From: Drosophila miranda
Lineage: Eukaryota > Arthropoda > Insecta > Diptera > Drosophilidae
Direction: 5' to 3'
DNA length: 64,000 nt
Assembly (NCBI RefSeq): GCF_003369915.1
Contig: NC_046675.1
Location: 31,620,001-31,684,000 of the forward strand
Shown: one piece after another, positions 1 through 11,420 of the stretch
How the letters are laid out: each line of letters starts with the position of its first letter
How positions within the stretch are numbered: the first letter of the stretch is position 1
Position numbers and translations under genes: made by a program
The notes under the pieces: generated by a model
Database searches by the model: none
The model's input: the letters and a program-made list of their open reading frames with translations, nothing else
Told to the model about the DNA's origin: nothing

Positions 1-1078
1 TCGAACTGCAAGTTTTTGCCCCAGGCCCCAAAGCTGTTGCTCCTCCTCCTGCTGCTGGACTGTGCCTGACTTTTATCTATGTGTGTGTGTGCGCTGCTTT
101 TATGACTCGGCCAGAAACTCATTTAAATAAGCAGCCAGTTGTGCCTATTTAAACCGAATGCCAACAATCTCGCATAGCATTCAATGCAGAGCACTTGCCA
201 TCATAACGCTATGCAACAGGGTTTGTTTTCCATGGTGGGACAGAAAAGTAGATAAACGGAATTTAATTGGAGCAATAAAAGAGAATGAGGGAGGAAGGAA
301 TGGCAGCAGCTAATAGTAGATCTGGGAGTTCAACATTCCATTAAAGATACATATGCCACACAACATTTATAGTCGTTATTGGTGGAGGAGAGTATAGTAG
401 AGTGGTAGTAGATCCCCTAGAAAATACATATATAGCTTGGTCCTTCCACTTTGTAGATCGAACATTAAACATTAAACATTAAACAATATATCCTATATTC
501 CTGCACACTAGCTTCGTTCGTGCGCCTACCCCGGGCTCTCTAGCCTCGTGCGCTCAAGCAGACGACGACAACTACCCAAAACTTACTGTATAAAATAGCA
601 AGATTATATGTCCGACTGATTGACTCTTCCACTTCGTGCCTTTGCTGTCTCTCTTTCAACCAGTGAGATTTGTACTCATAAAAATAAGAAAAAAAACCCA
701 TATAAGTGGCTCTTTGTAGCCTTTGTAGTCTCTGCAGACAGAAGTACAAAAGTCTTCCTGCCGGGGCCCATAGTACATAGCCCTAGGAGCCCCGCTGTAA
801 AAGGATGAGAGGCATTTACAAAGGCAACAACAGCGCGCAACAGCCCTCAACTTAACCTCAATGAATGCTGTGCGGCGACGGTGGCGTATGTGTAACATGC
901 GGGCGACTCGAATTGTGGGCAGATTTATATATAGCTTAGCTCCGGGGGCTACTTGTTGGATCTTCAAATATTTATGAAAGGCGAATGAAGAAAGTTTTTC
1001 CGTTGCTTGCACTCTGCAGGGCCTCGGCTCCACTTTACTTAACCCACAATCTCTCCCTCCTCCTCTCCCTCTCTGCAG
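1..1078. other. Upstream/intergenic DNA before the hexosaminidase gene
   Basis: No coding region is convincing here. The stretch holds a short (TG)n run near 80, a small ATTAAAC tandem repeat at about 463-486, and a TATA-like stretch near 926-934 on the + strand. A strong splice acceptor (pyrimidine tract then ctctctgcag) ends exactly at 1078, directly before the ATG of the next gene. The 5' UTR of that gene is therefore probably split, with its first exon somewhere in this interval. Open frames on the minus strand (540-749, 656-1084) lack family features. Confidence 0.5.
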
Positions 1079-3249
1079 ATGCACTCGAATCTGTGGATAT
1101 TTATTTGGCGCCGCAAACTCTCCTTCCTGCTAGTAGTGTCTGGCCTCGTGCTGCTGGGTCTCTGGACATGGGCCATACTCATCGATACGACCACCACGCC
1201 ACCACTGCCGGTTCCCTCAGCGAATGCTGAGGCAAGAGAGCGCCAACAGCAGCAGCAGAACACGGAATACCAGCAGGTCCATATTATCCAGAAGCTAATT
1301 GCCCAGGCCAACCGTGTGCTCCGCGCCGATCGACTCAAGGACAACGCCGCCGGAGAGAAGGCGCCAACTGTCCAGCGTTTGGGCAACGTGCGATTCCTGC
1401 GTCCCACCCAGGCCAAGAAGGCCCCACTACCCCTGTCCGAGAGCTATCTGTTCGAGCAGGAGCGCCTGAAGATACTCGAACAGCAGCAGCGTCAGCGCAA
1501 CGCCGGAATGGAGGAGCTGAATGCCAATGCGGAGGATGAGCGTATGCTCAGCTCTGCCGAGCGCCAGACTCAGTACGAGCACGATCTCCAGCGGATGGGC
1601 GTTCCCGTGGTGGCTGGTATCGGACCAGACGGGCCACGTTCCCCTAACGAGCGTCTCGTCCACTTGGATCTGAAGGGGGCCCCGCCCAAGCTGAGTTTCC
1701 TCAAGCAACTGCTGCCGATACTCAGGGCTCTGGGTGCCACGGGGCTACTGATCGAATACGAGGATATGTTTCCCTTTACTGGAGCCCTCCAGCCGCTGGC
1801 CGCCCACAATGCCTACAAAGAAGATGAATTGAGGGTAACATTGAGGGATTCAAGAGATTCATTTAACTTATTATAGTCTTTTAGGACTTTCTGGAGTGCG
1901 CCGCCTTGCATGGTTTGAGTGTGATGCCTCTGCTTCAGACCTTCGGGCATTTGGAGTATGTCCTGAAACTGGAGGGATTTGAGCAGCTAAGGGAGCTGCC
2001 CGAAAGTCCCCAATCCATCTGCCCCAGTCAGCCACAGAGCATGGCCCTGCTGGAGCAGATGCTCACCCAGGTGATCGAGCTGCATTTACAGTGCATCGGC
2101 AAGGCCACCCCCTCAGCCCCGACACTGCCCATCAAGTTCACGCACATCCACATCGGATGCGATGAGGTGCAGCGCATGGGGGAGTGCCAGGCCTGCCGCC
2201 AGAGACTCCGGAGCGAGCTGTTCCTGTCGCACGTGATCAGTCTCTCGCACTTTGTGCGTCGCCACTGGCCCCAACTGGGCGTGGTCATCTGGGATGATCA
2301 GCTGCGATCGATGTCACTCAGCGAGCTTCAGCACTCGCAGATCGGCAGCTATGTGGAGCCCATGGTGTGGGTGTATGCCAGCGATATCTATCGGTTCATC
2401 CAGCCGCAGCTGTGGGACACCTATGCCAAGGTCTTTCCCAGTGCTTGGGTGGCCTCGGCCTACAAGGGGGCCTTCGGCGAGAGCCTGCTGGTGCCGCCGC
2501 TGCAGCATCATCTGGAAAACAACATACGCTGGCTGGCGGTCATCGCCAAGGAGGGCGGACGCTTTGCCAAAGGACTGCGCGGTGTGGCTCTAACCGGCTG
2601 GCAGCGATACGATCACTTTGCCGTCCTGTGCGAACTGCTGCCAGTGGGAATGCCCAGCCTGATGGTGTCGCTGTCGACTGTTTCCAAGGGTTATTTCAGC
2701 ACTAATCCAAGGGACAACGATCTGTTGCGCGTGCTGCAGTGCGTCTTTCAGCCGGACAGCCGACGCTCGGGTCGCCCCTGGCTAGAACTGCATCCGAATG
2801 CCCATCATAGCCAACTGTTTGCTGTCTGCAACTATCCCGGCCACATGGTCTTCAAGTATGCCCTTCGTCTGTACGACAAACTGGCCGAAGTGGGAGCCTA
2901 TCTACAGCAGACGCGTGAGCAGAGCGCCTGGCTCTCCGACTACAATGTGAGGCACAACTTCAGCTCCCCGTTGAGAGTTCACGAGCTGATTGCCCGAACG
3001 CCAATACTGATTGAGGAGCTGCGCGCAATGGCTCGCGAGGCACAGCAGCTGCTGTGGGAGGCGTACGATGAGTACACGGTGGCTGAATTTGTAGAGCAGC
3101 ACATCTATCCTACCATCGAGGCGCTGCAGCGCCAATTGGCCAGCGGAGCGACGCTGCTCCAACGCCGCACCTGGCCACAACGGCCGCTGCCATTGACCCT
3201 GAGGATACAGGAGGATATGGGCTTGGTCACAGATCGCCAGCCGCACTGA
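1079..3249 (+). CDS. Hexosaminidase D-like glycoside hydrolase (GH20)
   Basis: Two coding exons, 1079-1834 and 1885-3249 (phase 0, 50-nt intron), give 706 residues. The N-terminus is a type II membrane anchor: basic residues, then a hydrophobic stretch at about 14-35. A coiled, glutamine-rich stem follows. The C-terminal two thirds matches the GH20 hexosaminidase D (HEXDC) type: a segment around [13 protein letters not shown], then [11 protein letters not shown], then [11 protein letters not shown] with the catalytic Asp-Glu pair at about 345-346. GH20 enzymes remove terminal GalNAc/GlcNAc by substrate-assisted catalysis. The anchor suggests a Golgi or secretory location, unlike the nucleocytoplasmic human HEXD (inference). 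The start is the first in-frame ATG after an apparent 5' UTR splice acceptor. Confidence 0.88.
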
Positions 3250-4162
3250 GCAAACACACCGTGATGTTGATAACTAATGTATAGTGATGGCGTTCGAAAC
3301 GCCCCAAGACCCAGCAATGGAAAATAAGCGATAATTCGAATGTTAACAGCGCTGCAGCAGGCATTTCTCTATCTATCTACATACATCTATAATTAATAGC
3401 ATTAAATGTTCATTTTTTCTAGACTACTTTGTAAGCCAAAGCTCAATTATACAAGTAAAAGATCTAAAATAATCATATGATAATCAAAATCTACAAGTAA
3501 TTTGTAATTTGCCAAAAAGAAACAAGTGCGGGCTAGTATAGCATTTCAAATATTGCGCGCACCTCAGTGCTAATTTCAAATTTCCCGCACAGTTCAGTGG
3601 GAGTGGAAATTTTAAAGCTGACAAAGCCCTTACAGGGTTGATATAAGTCGCGAAAGCGCATGAAAAGGATGCAAGCCAGGTTACTATTTACGGTATATTT
3701 ATGTATACTTTTCGGTATATTTCGGTATATGTCCGAGGGTCCTGTGGCGAAAAAGTGCCTCGTAATTTTGAATGGGCTATAAAAAAGGGTATGGACAACA
3801 GGCAAAAACAGCCAAGGCAAATGGCAAGGTTCGTACGAGCCCTCACCTCGCCGTGTTGTCTGTTGTCCACACCCTCGTTTTCCTTCCATTATGTAGCAAA
3901 TGTGTAGTAACCGTGTAGGTATATTTACGGTAGATGTTAAACACGAGACGGGGTGAAACGAAAGCTCAAAAAGGACGAAAAGGAATGTTGGAAACACATG
4001 TTCGCGCAAAATCGATGATTAAAAGCAAAAACGGAAAACTTTAGCGTGCATAACAGAAAGTTAGCTTAAAAGTGTCCAAATCGATTTACAGCAGTCGTGA
4101 AGCTGCCAGGCCAGGACCTTTCCGGTGCAGAGATTCTTGGGGCAAAACAAAACGTGAGGAAA
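3250..4162. other. Intergenic DNA with CGGTATAT motif cluster
   Basis: This is the 3' end of the GH20 gene and the 5' region of the next gene. It carries repeated CGGTATAT motifs at 3690-3730, including the 16-mer TTTCGGTATATTTCGG at 3710-3725, and a related copy near 3915-3930. The minus-strand open frame at 3533-4009 has no recognisable features and overlaps these motifs, so I do not call it a gene. Confidence 0.5.
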
Positions 4163-5757
4163 ATGGGTATTACAACAGAGACAGCTACAACAGCAACCGG
4201 AATGGGAGCGGTGAATGGTGGAGCAGCCGATGTCGAAGGCAAACAGATCCTGTCGCTGGAAGTTTTCCAAGAGTTATTCAAGCACGTGGAGCCGGATGTG
4301 GAAATCGATGCCTTTGAGGTAATGTGATGCATGAAACGGAGACTCTAAGTATTTCTTGTATGACGTAGTGGACACGTGGCTTTTGCAGCTGGCTCAGGGC
4401 TCGGACCGCGGCGACAATTATACGGCTGCCTTGTATCGGATAAATCTGAGTGGCAAGCGGCAGAGTCTCGATGGCAGCCAACACAAATGGACGCAAAGCG
4501 TTATATGCAAGGTCATGCCGGAGAGCGTGGCCCAACGAGAGGCCTACAAAAGCGACAAACTGTTTCGGTAAGAGAGATCTCTACGCAGATTCTCAAACTA
4601 TCTAATCTTGTGTCCTATCAACAGCAATGAAGTGGAGTTCTATACCACAATAATGCCAGAGTTGCTCAAGTTTCAGGCCAGCAAAACGGGCCGAGACTCG
4701 CCAGTGTTTAATGCCATACCCAAGTGCTATACGGCCCGACATGATCTGCTCATAATGGGTAACTATGTGACCACATCTCCTGCCTTGGCAATCTTTTAAG
4801 CATATTCCCTTTCATGCAGAGGACCTGCGTGAACGCGGCTTTCAGATGTCCGATCGCCACAAAGGACTCAGCATGGAGGAGACGCAGTCCGTCCTCTTGC
4901 AGGTGGCCCAATTACATGGCCTCAGTTTGGCCTACAAGTTTGAGCATCCGCTGGACTTTGCCAAGCTGTGCAGCCTCATCAGCGAGGGCATCTTCTGCAC
5001 GGCCAACACGAGTTGGTATAGAAACTACTACGAGCGTCTCACGAAGAACGCCGTCAAAATGGTTTCCGAAGTGTTGCCCGCCGACTCCAAGTATGTCCTG
5101 GCCATGCGAAATTTCGCTGAGAGCTCCTCCTTCTTTGGCCAAATGGTGAAGATTGCCAGTTCAGAGTCCCCGTTGTCGGCCATTTGCCATGGCGACTGTT
5201 GGGTCAACAATTTTCTGTATCACTACGATCCAGAAGATCCACAGCTGGTGCTGGAGGTGGCCCTGATAGACTTCCAGCTAATACGTTATAGTTCGATTGC
5301 CTTGGACATTGCCAATCTGTTGTACTGCTGCACCACGAAGGAGATGAGGGATGCGGAGCTGAAATCGTTGCTGAAAACCTACACGGAGGAGTTGTTCAGG
5401 TGGCTGAAGATCCTGTGCACTGAACTGCCAGAACACTGCAATACCCTGGAAAAGCTGCAAAAAATGTAAGATAACGAATGGCTTTTAAATTAAAATGAAT
5501 TTAGCCATCTTAATTTTCGCTCAAGCTTTGCCGAGGAGCTGAAAGCCTATGGACGTTTTGCCCTGGGTCTTGCCATGGACATTATACCTATAAGTACATG
5601 TTCTTCCGAAGATGCACCGGATATGTACTTGAATCGCAACGATGAGCCCGAGGAGGAGGATGAGGGTGCGCCAACGCTTAACTTTCCACCCAACGATCTG
5701 TGTCGCCAGAAAATGGTCGAAATAGTCAAAGATATGGTCGATGGGGATATGCTTTAG
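4163..5757 (+). CDS. EcKinase / CHK-like kinase family protein
   Basis: Five exons, 4163-4318, 4389-4567, 4625-4758, 4820-5465 and 5526-5757, join in frame to 448 residues. The start is the first in-frame ATG; an upstream extension to 4097 would need a GTG. The family signature is CHGDCWVNN at about residue 280 (the aminoglycoside-phosphotransferase-like catalytic loop) followed by ALIDFQ, the metal-binding Asp of the DFG equivalent. This is the ecdysteroid-kinase-like/DUF1679 family, heavily expanded in insects. Members phosphorylate small hydroxylated substrates such as ecdysteroids, and some are linked to detoxification; the substrate here is unknown. The C-terminus has a long acidic insert before the end. 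It stands alone rather than in the usual cluster. Confidence 0.85.
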
Positions 5758-6361
5758 AGCTGGCTTCAATCTCAAGCTATCTGCACAAAACACCAAATTA
5801 ACGATAACTCAGTAACCCATAGTTATATGCAAAACTAGTAATATTTAAAAACAAAGTAGCCTACTCTAGTTACCATTAGGCCTAGAAATAATTTATACGA
5901 TTGGAGGGTACCACCGCTACCGACAGCGTTACATTACGTTTCTCTAACAACCATAAATGGAATTTTCGTCGAAAAGGGAGCTCTGTGAGTGAAGCAATAC
6001 GATGCCATCGGGGTTATCTTTAAATTGAATTTTGCTTAAGTTTTTGAGACGTTTTTCTTTTCCTCTTTATTGGATATATGAGTATAAGTAAACCCAACGA
6101 ACCGAGGCCAAATTAGGTAGATTTACAATTTCTTTGGAAGCTATTTTATTTTTAACCAAAGTTGCCGATGGATATTTCTTGAACAAAGCAATATGTTTGA
6201 CTGTTCCTTTCGTTCTTGTTGTAGCCCATCTATACTTAACAGATATTTGTTGGACCTTAGCTCAAAAACAACTTGTCCCGTTCGCATATTGTGTATTGTG
6301 TGTTTTTCTTAAGTATTCTTTACACAAAGCAATAAATTATAAACAAAACTAATGCCTTAAA
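5758..6361. other. Intergenic, convergent 3' ends
   Basis: AT-rich DNA between two converging genes. It should contain both 3' UTRs; AATAAA-type signals occur on both strands (for example near 6330 on +). No other feature seen. Confidence 0.4.
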
Positions 6362-8041
6362 TTAATAATCCGCCTTGGCTGTCCAAGTGGCCTTGTTAGT
6401 CATCGCTTCCTTGTCACAGCAATTGCGCAGGAACTTCAGGCCAGCCTCGATGGAGCGTTCTAGCTCGTTCTGGGACCTATGAATCTTGGCTGGAGGTGGT
6501 CCCATATCATTTAGGCCGGGAGGAGGCGGTATAGCAGCCCCCCGACTGCCTGCAGATGTGGAAGGTGTGTCATCGTCAATGTCATCGCTGGGGGTAGTGT
6601 AATTGCGTCGCTGGAACTGCTGCTCTTTCTTGCTGGAATTGAAATTACTGAATTCGTGTTCTTGGATTTCCCACAGTGGGGGCGGCGCTGGAATGCTGCT
6701 GAAGTTGCTGCGTTTTAGCGGCTCTGGAAGGGGAGCGAACTCCTGTTTACGCTCGCCACGCTGTTTTTCGTTCCACTCTTCCTGTGACATGGGCAGACGT
6801 TCGGCTTTGTATTCCCATTCTTCTTCCGGCTCTTCCGACGCCAGTTTCTCCTTATCCCAATCGCGAACATGCTCCTTGCGCAGCTCCGCGCGTTGCGCTT
6901 CCTCGGCTTCTTTATCTTTCTCAATGGCCTCTTTCCTTTCACGTTCTTTGCACTCCCGTTCGACAGCCTCAGCTGCTGATTCGTCTTTCTTCTGCTGCAG
7001 TTCCCGTTCGTAATCCTCCTTGCTGATGGGCGACAGACCATTGCGAGCCCGTATGCGGTTCTTGGCGGCCAGCACTCGACCAGCCACCATGCTGTCCCGC
7101 TTGGCTCTCAATTCATCGCGCCGAGCCTGCTCCTCAGTTGTGGCCTTGCGCGCCTCCTCCAGCTCTCTCTGCTGCTTTGCGCGCTCTTCTTCGTCTGTGG
7201 AAAAGGCATAGTAGCCGACACCGTGGGTGCGGGCCTCGTCGAAGAAGACATCTTGGTAGTGAATGTCTGGCTTTTCGGCATTCTCCTGCTCTTTGCGCTC
7301 CCAGTTCAGAAGCAGCTCGGCGTGGTGGGTCGCTGTGGACTGGTCATCGCTGAAAATGCTGCCCGGAGGGCGTGGTTTAACGTTGAAATCCTCCTCCGCC
7401 TCCTCCTCCCCCTCCTTCTGTTCGCCCTTCGTGTCTATCATCCAGTTGGCCTTGGTTGTATCAATGCGCTCAGGCATACTTTGGGCTAGCTGCTTGTCGC
7501 GTTTCTTTTCCTCAGCCAATACCTTTCTGAGACATTTCCTTGTGCGGCCCAAACAATCAACGTACTCCACTTCATCATCGTCGTTGCCCTCCTCTTCGCT
7601 GGAGCTGCTTGAACTGCTGCTCACTCGCCCGGGCGGAGAACAAGTCTGTGGCTCTTCGTCTAGATCTTCCTCCTGGCGCTTGCGATTGAACATGACCAGA
7701 CAATTGTCGTCAGAGTTGAGGTTGCCTCCGCTGCGACTCATTCGATCGTAGTACTTGCTCTTCGCCTCCAGAACGCGCCGAGACTTCTCCAGCTGCGCAT
7801 GATTCTCGGTCTCATAGACCTTGGCGTCCCCGGTGCGGCTCACTTCATTGTAGCTGTGCGACTTCTTCTCCTTCGGCTTCTCCTTCTCACTGACGACTTT
7901 TTGGGGCTTGTGTTCAACAGCCGATACCTGGGCCGCCTTGGCCAACTTCACCTCATGCTGCTTGCGCAATAATTCAGCCTTCAGGCTGAGCAAAGATGAT
8001 AAATTTACCGAGATAGCTTTGTTTGGGTCGTTCATTTTCAA
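6362..8041 (-). CDS. CCDC174 homologue (coiled-coil RNA-processing protein)
   Basis: Single-exon gene of 559 residues. Three conserved blocks place it with CCDC174: an N-terminal SSLLSLKAELLRKQ helix, the block VEYVDCLGRTRKCLRKVL, and EARTHGVGYYAF followed by a long charged coiled coil. Human CCDC174 is a nuclear protein associated with the exon junction complex and spliceosome, so a splicing or mRNP role is likely by homology. A serine/acid tract lies near residue 140, and proline-rich segments (PPPGLND) lie near the C-terminus. Two possible starts, Met1 and Met3, lie six bases apart. It is divergently paired with the SRR1-domain gene, with 158 bp between the start codons. Confidence 0.85.
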   Translation of the reverse strand: MKMNDPNKAISVNLSSLLSLKAELLRKQHEVKLAKAAQVSAVEHKPQKVVSEKEKPKEKKSHSYNEVSRTGDAKVYETENHAQLEKSRRVLEAKSKYYDRMSRSGGNLNSDDNCLVMFNRKRQEEDLDEEPQTCSPPGRVSSSSSSSSEEEGNDDDEVEYVDCLGRTRKCLRKVLAEEKKRDKQLAQSMPERIDTTKANWMIDTKGEQKEGEEEAEEDFNVKPRPPGSIFSDDQSTATHHAELLLNWERKEQENAEKPDIHYQDVFFDEARTHGVGYYAFSTDEEERAKQQRELEEARKATTEEQARRDELRAKRDSMVAGRVLAAKNRIRARNGLSPISKEDYERELQQKKDESAAEAVERECKERERKEAIEKDKEAEEAQRAELRKEHVRDWDKEKLASEEPEEEWEYKAERLPMSQEEWNEKQRGERKQEFAPLPEPLKRSNFSSIPAPPPLWEIQEHEFSNFNSSKKEQQFQRRNYTTPSDDIDDDTPSTSAGSRGAAIPPPPGLNDMGPPPAKIHRSQNELERSIEAGLKFLRNCCDKEAMTNKATWTAKADY

Positions 8042-8199
8042 AATAATTCAAGTAATTCGAATGCTAGAAAGGGATAGCAAAGGCAATCAGCTGTTGGAGC
8101 ATGTTTGAAAGGTTTTCGATAAAACGCCGCGGTAACCCTAAATCATGTATGGTCTTGCAGCCCTGGTGGAAATATTTATTTATTTACGTTTTTAAAAAA
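8042..8199. promoter_or_regulatory. Compact bidirectional promoter
   Basis: The 158 bp between the divergent CCDC174 and SRR1-domain start codons must hold both promoters. It contains a TTCGATAA half-DRE near 8115 and an E-box CAGCTG near 8090. No TATA box is obvious, as expected for housekeeping pairs. Confidence 0.5.
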
Positions 8200-9088
8200 A
8201 TGTCTGGATCTGCCGAGGATTTCCAAGTTGTCACCAGAAAGAAATGGATAGCCCGCAAGTGTTTGAGGCGGCGGGATCGCCACAAGTCCGAGTCTGACTA
8301 TTTGAAGGACTGCCCCGATGTGGATGTCGACAAATTTAAGGAGTAAGCGTGAATGGATCTTTATATTCGTGGCCACTGAAAATTCTGTATATCTAAACCC
8401 AAAACTATCCAATTCTAGTCGGCTGGAGCGTCTCTGCACGAAAATGTCACAAAGCGACTACTTTATGCTGGCTATGGAGACGCTGCAGCAACAGGTGGAT
8501 GTCATAAATCGACCGCTGGAACGCATTGTCTGCCTGGGGCTGGGGCCGTTTTCTCGCACCCACATCGCCCTGCATCAGGCAGCATTCGTTGTTAGCTTGC
8601 AGCGACACTACCAGATCAAGGAGGCTATTTATTTCGATCCTGTGTTTAGGGAGAGTGAGAAGGAGCTGCTGCGGCTGTTCGATGGCAACGTGATAGCCGA
8701 AGACTGTGCAGGCAAGCACGAGGCGACCGTTCCCACACTCTACTATCTGCCACACTGCCCCTACCCCCTGATGAACAACATCCTGTGGTGCAACTGGTCA
8801 AGGGATACTCTGCCAAACGTACTACTTGTTTCGAATAGTTTTGAGATGCTGACGATGACACGAAAGACCCCGAAAGATCACATAAACCAAGTAGTCGAAC
8901 ACTGCACAGAAACCCCACTGGACGATGACTACGAGCATCAAAATGTCTTCAATGACTTATCATTGCACACATTTCCCTGGGACAGTCTGCCGGAAACCGA
9001 TGATGAAATATTTTGGAAACGTTGCGCCCCAATGAAAGTGAATGAAGACGAGCTAATTATAGAGACGGAAGCAAAAGCGACGCATTGA
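8200..9088 (+). CDS. SRR1-domain protein (SRRD-like)
   Basis: Two exons, 8200-8342 and 8419-9088, give 270 residues. The SRR1 domain is recognisable in RIVCLGLGPFSRTHIALHQ, then AIYFDPVF and LYYLPHCPYPLMNNILWCNW. Plant SRR1 acts in circadian and phytochrome signalling. Animal SRRD has been tied to haem biosynthesis and clock regulation, but its biochemical activity is not established. The frame of exon 1 could extend upstream to 8101, but the first ATG in a reasonable context is at 8200. Confidence 0.82.
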
Positions 9089-9171
9089 ACCCAATATCAA
9101 AAAACAAGGAAATAGGTTTATATTTAAGTTTTATTATTATGTTTGTACATATACGGTGCAATTGTGTGCCC

Positions 9172-11196
9172 TTACAGGCTCATAAACTTGTCCATCTCTT
9201 TCTCATTCTCATCCTCTTTTTTTGCAGTCTGCTTCTTTCGAGCTTTAGCCCTCATCTTCTGTGATTTCTTCGCTTTTTTTCTCTGCGCCTCTCTATGAGC
9301 AGCGACTCTCCGGTTTATTGGCTGTCGTCGTGGTTCTTCAACTGGGACCTTATTTCGACGTTTCACTGCTATGCCTGTGGTCTTTATTGGAAATGCGCAG
9401 GGCAGCAGCTGCTGCTCCTCATGCAGCCGTCCGCAGAGAGTGTTCGAGATGGGCAAGTAGCTATTTTGGCTGAGAAAGCACTCATCACTGGGTGCGGTGG
9501 CCGTTAGCAGCTCGTGCAGCTTGAAACTCTGTGGTGGTGGCGTGGGCTCCTTGATGGGCTTACATAGTAAAAACTTGTCCTTATACTTGACTGAATTTCG
9601 CAGCAAATAGTCCCCAGGTGGGATAGCATTGAATAGCTTAAGAAATTCGCACAGATGGGAGAGCAACTGAGGCACGCTCGTGTTGTAGTAGTCGTGCAGC
9701 GTCTTTTCCAGCGAAACCAGCGTCAGCTTCTCCTCGAGCAGTGGCTCAAAGTCTCGCAGCGATACGCGACTGCAGTGGCCAATCTCCGCTTTGAGGAGCT
9801 TCAAGTGCAGCCAAGCCTTGAGCAATTCGTACTTGGACATAATTTCGCAGCCGCAGTCTGGTTTGTTCTCCAGCTTAATGAAGTGGCAGCCGAGCGGTTC
9901 CGCTCCCTTCGCATCGCTTACACCTGCCAGCGATACGCTGCTATACATTTGAAACTCCTCACTTGGTTCGGCATCATCATCATCCTGGGATCTTAGGCAC
10001 CAGCTAATCATGGCAGTATTCGAGTTGGAAGGCTCTATGGCAGCAGATTCTATGTCCACTGGTCGGAGTTTATAGTCCATTTGCAGATCTACAGCTAATT
10101 CTTTAAATGAAGGTAGATCTGGGATGTCTTTCAATGAGCCATTCTGGTCAAACGTTAGCCACTGATCTTCTCCGGACTGCGCCCTGTACGCCTGATAGGC
10201 TTGCGTCAAAAGCAAGCCGCTTGTGTGCCAGCCGCAGTTGCGCGCCGGAAAGGGATCCTTAAATTCGAAACATTTGTGCTCACTCCCATATGTTTCCTTG
10301 ACAGTGATCAACATTTCCGTGGGCATATCCACATATGCACCGGTAGACAAAAGCATCAGGAGCGATTCCAAGGGCAAAACGAAGATGTTGCCTTCATCCG
10401 GCTGTTCCAGCATCGGTATAGTTGGGTAGACGGTTTCTATGCCAGAAAAGCGACATAAGCGCACATTCAGGGTCATCAGTTCCTCTCGCTTTAGCTTCAC
10501 CTCCGGCCACAGCCTTACCTGGCCCACAATCCGCTTCAGCTCCACCTTCTCGACACTTGCGGTTTGAGGATTGAAGCTCTTGCATTGGGCCAGGTGCGGC
10601 AAACCCGAGTACGTCACATAGGTGTCATTGGGAACGCCTTTCAGCAGCTGTTTCATTCGCAGCTCATGCCATATTCTATAGGCCTGAACAATAGACATCA
10701 TTGGAGCGTAGAGCAGTTCCCTCTGACTAGTTTCATAATCAAGTACATCTTTTTGGAACATTTGATACTCCGTGTGGCGTTTCTTCTCCGTGACACGCCA
10801 TACCACAAAGTCGTCCTCCGGCACAGGGTCGTTGCGTTGCCATGCCAGAAGCACCCTCATACATGCCGTCTGCTGATGGCTTGTCAAGGCGGAATACTTT
10901 TCCCTAAGATTGGGAAACTTGTAAGGCAGCAACCGTCTTGAGTGCTCCCGTACGGATTTATTTGCAGTCTGTTGTGTGCGTGGGTCCTTGGGCGGCGAGT
11001 CGTTGCTGTACGATGTGAAAACCTCCGACGGACCTTCCAGCTCTTGACTGAGCACCTCCGGTATGACTTCATTCAAACATGTGTACAGGGTATCGTCCAC
11101 ATGCTCAAACGATTTGTTGAATACTTTATAGGAGGGTTGGTTGCGGAAAATTGCGTCTCCTTGGTACAAGCCTGGCTCCATGTCCTTCAAATACAA
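9172..11196 (-). CDS. Ice2: Little elongation complex subunit 2 (ICE2/NARG2)
   Basis: A single exon of 674 residues. The C-terminal half resembles the NARG2_C domain: KYELLKAWLHLKLLKAE, and then GDYLLRNSVKYKDKFLLCKP close to the end of the fold. The extreme C-terminus is a lysine/arginine-rich stretch that looks like a nuclear localisation signal. ICE2 joins ELL, EAF and ICE1 in the little elongation complex, which promotes RNA polymerase II transcription of snRNA genes. The assignment rests on remembered family features of the C-terminal domain; the N-terminal half is not recognisable to me. It is divergent from the PX-pseudokinase gene, with 224 bp between the starts. Confidence 0.75.
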   Translation of the reverse strand: MYLKDMEPGLYQGDAIFRNQPSYKVFNKSFEHVDDTLYTCLNEVIPEVLSQELEGPSEVFTSYSNDSPPKDPRTQQTANKSVREHSRRLLPYKFPNLREKYSALTSHQQTACMRVLLAWQRNDPVPEDDFVVWRVTEKKRHTEYQMFQKDVLDYETSQRELLYAPMMSIVQAYRIWHELRMKQLLKGVPNDTYVTYSGLPHLAQCKSFNPQTASVEKVELKRIVGQVRLWPEVKLKREELMTLNVRLCRFSGIETVYPTIPMLEQPDEGNIFVLPLESLLMLLSTGAYVDMPTEMLITVKETYGSEHKCFEFKDPFPARNCGWHTSGLLLTQAYQAYRAQSGEDQWLTFDQNGSLKDIPDLPSFKELAVDLQMDYKLRPVDIESAAIEPSNSNTAMISWCLRSQDDDDAEPSEEFQMYSSVSLAGVSDAKGAEPLGCHFIKLENKPDCGCEIMSKYELLKAWLHLKLLKAEIGHCSRVSLRDFEPLLEEKLTLVSLEKTLHDYYNTSVPQLLSHLCEFLKLFNAIPPGDYLLRNSVKYKDKFLLCKPIKEPTPPPQSFKLHELLTATAPSDECFLSQNSYLPISNTLCGRLHEEQQLLPCAFPIKTTGIAVKRRNKVPVEEPRRQPINRRVAAHREAQRKKAKKSQKMRAKARKKQTAKKEDENEKEMDKFMSL

Positions 11197-11420
11197 TTAA
11201 TTTTGAAATTTCCGACATTTACGAATTGTTTCGATAAGTTTATATTTGAGCAATAATTTCGATAAGTTGCACTGCGGCTTGTTAACACTGGACAGAAAAT
11301 GGTAGTTTTGCACACTGCTGCCGTTGGTAAAAATATTCGGAAAAAAGTGGTGGGAAAACAATAAATAATACAGGAAATATGGTTATCACATAACGCAGCT
11401 TAACCGCAGCAGTTGCCACA

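Noticed and set aside
656-1084. Minus-strand 142-codon open frame upstream of the hexosaminidase gene
   Set aside because: Composition is low-complexity (Arg/Gly/Cys runs), it overlaps the 5' UTR splice acceptor of a real gene and shows no domain.
3533-4009. Minus-strand 158-codon open frame
   Set aside because: No family features; it overlaps the CGGTATAT motif cluster and the promoter of the EcKinase-like gene.
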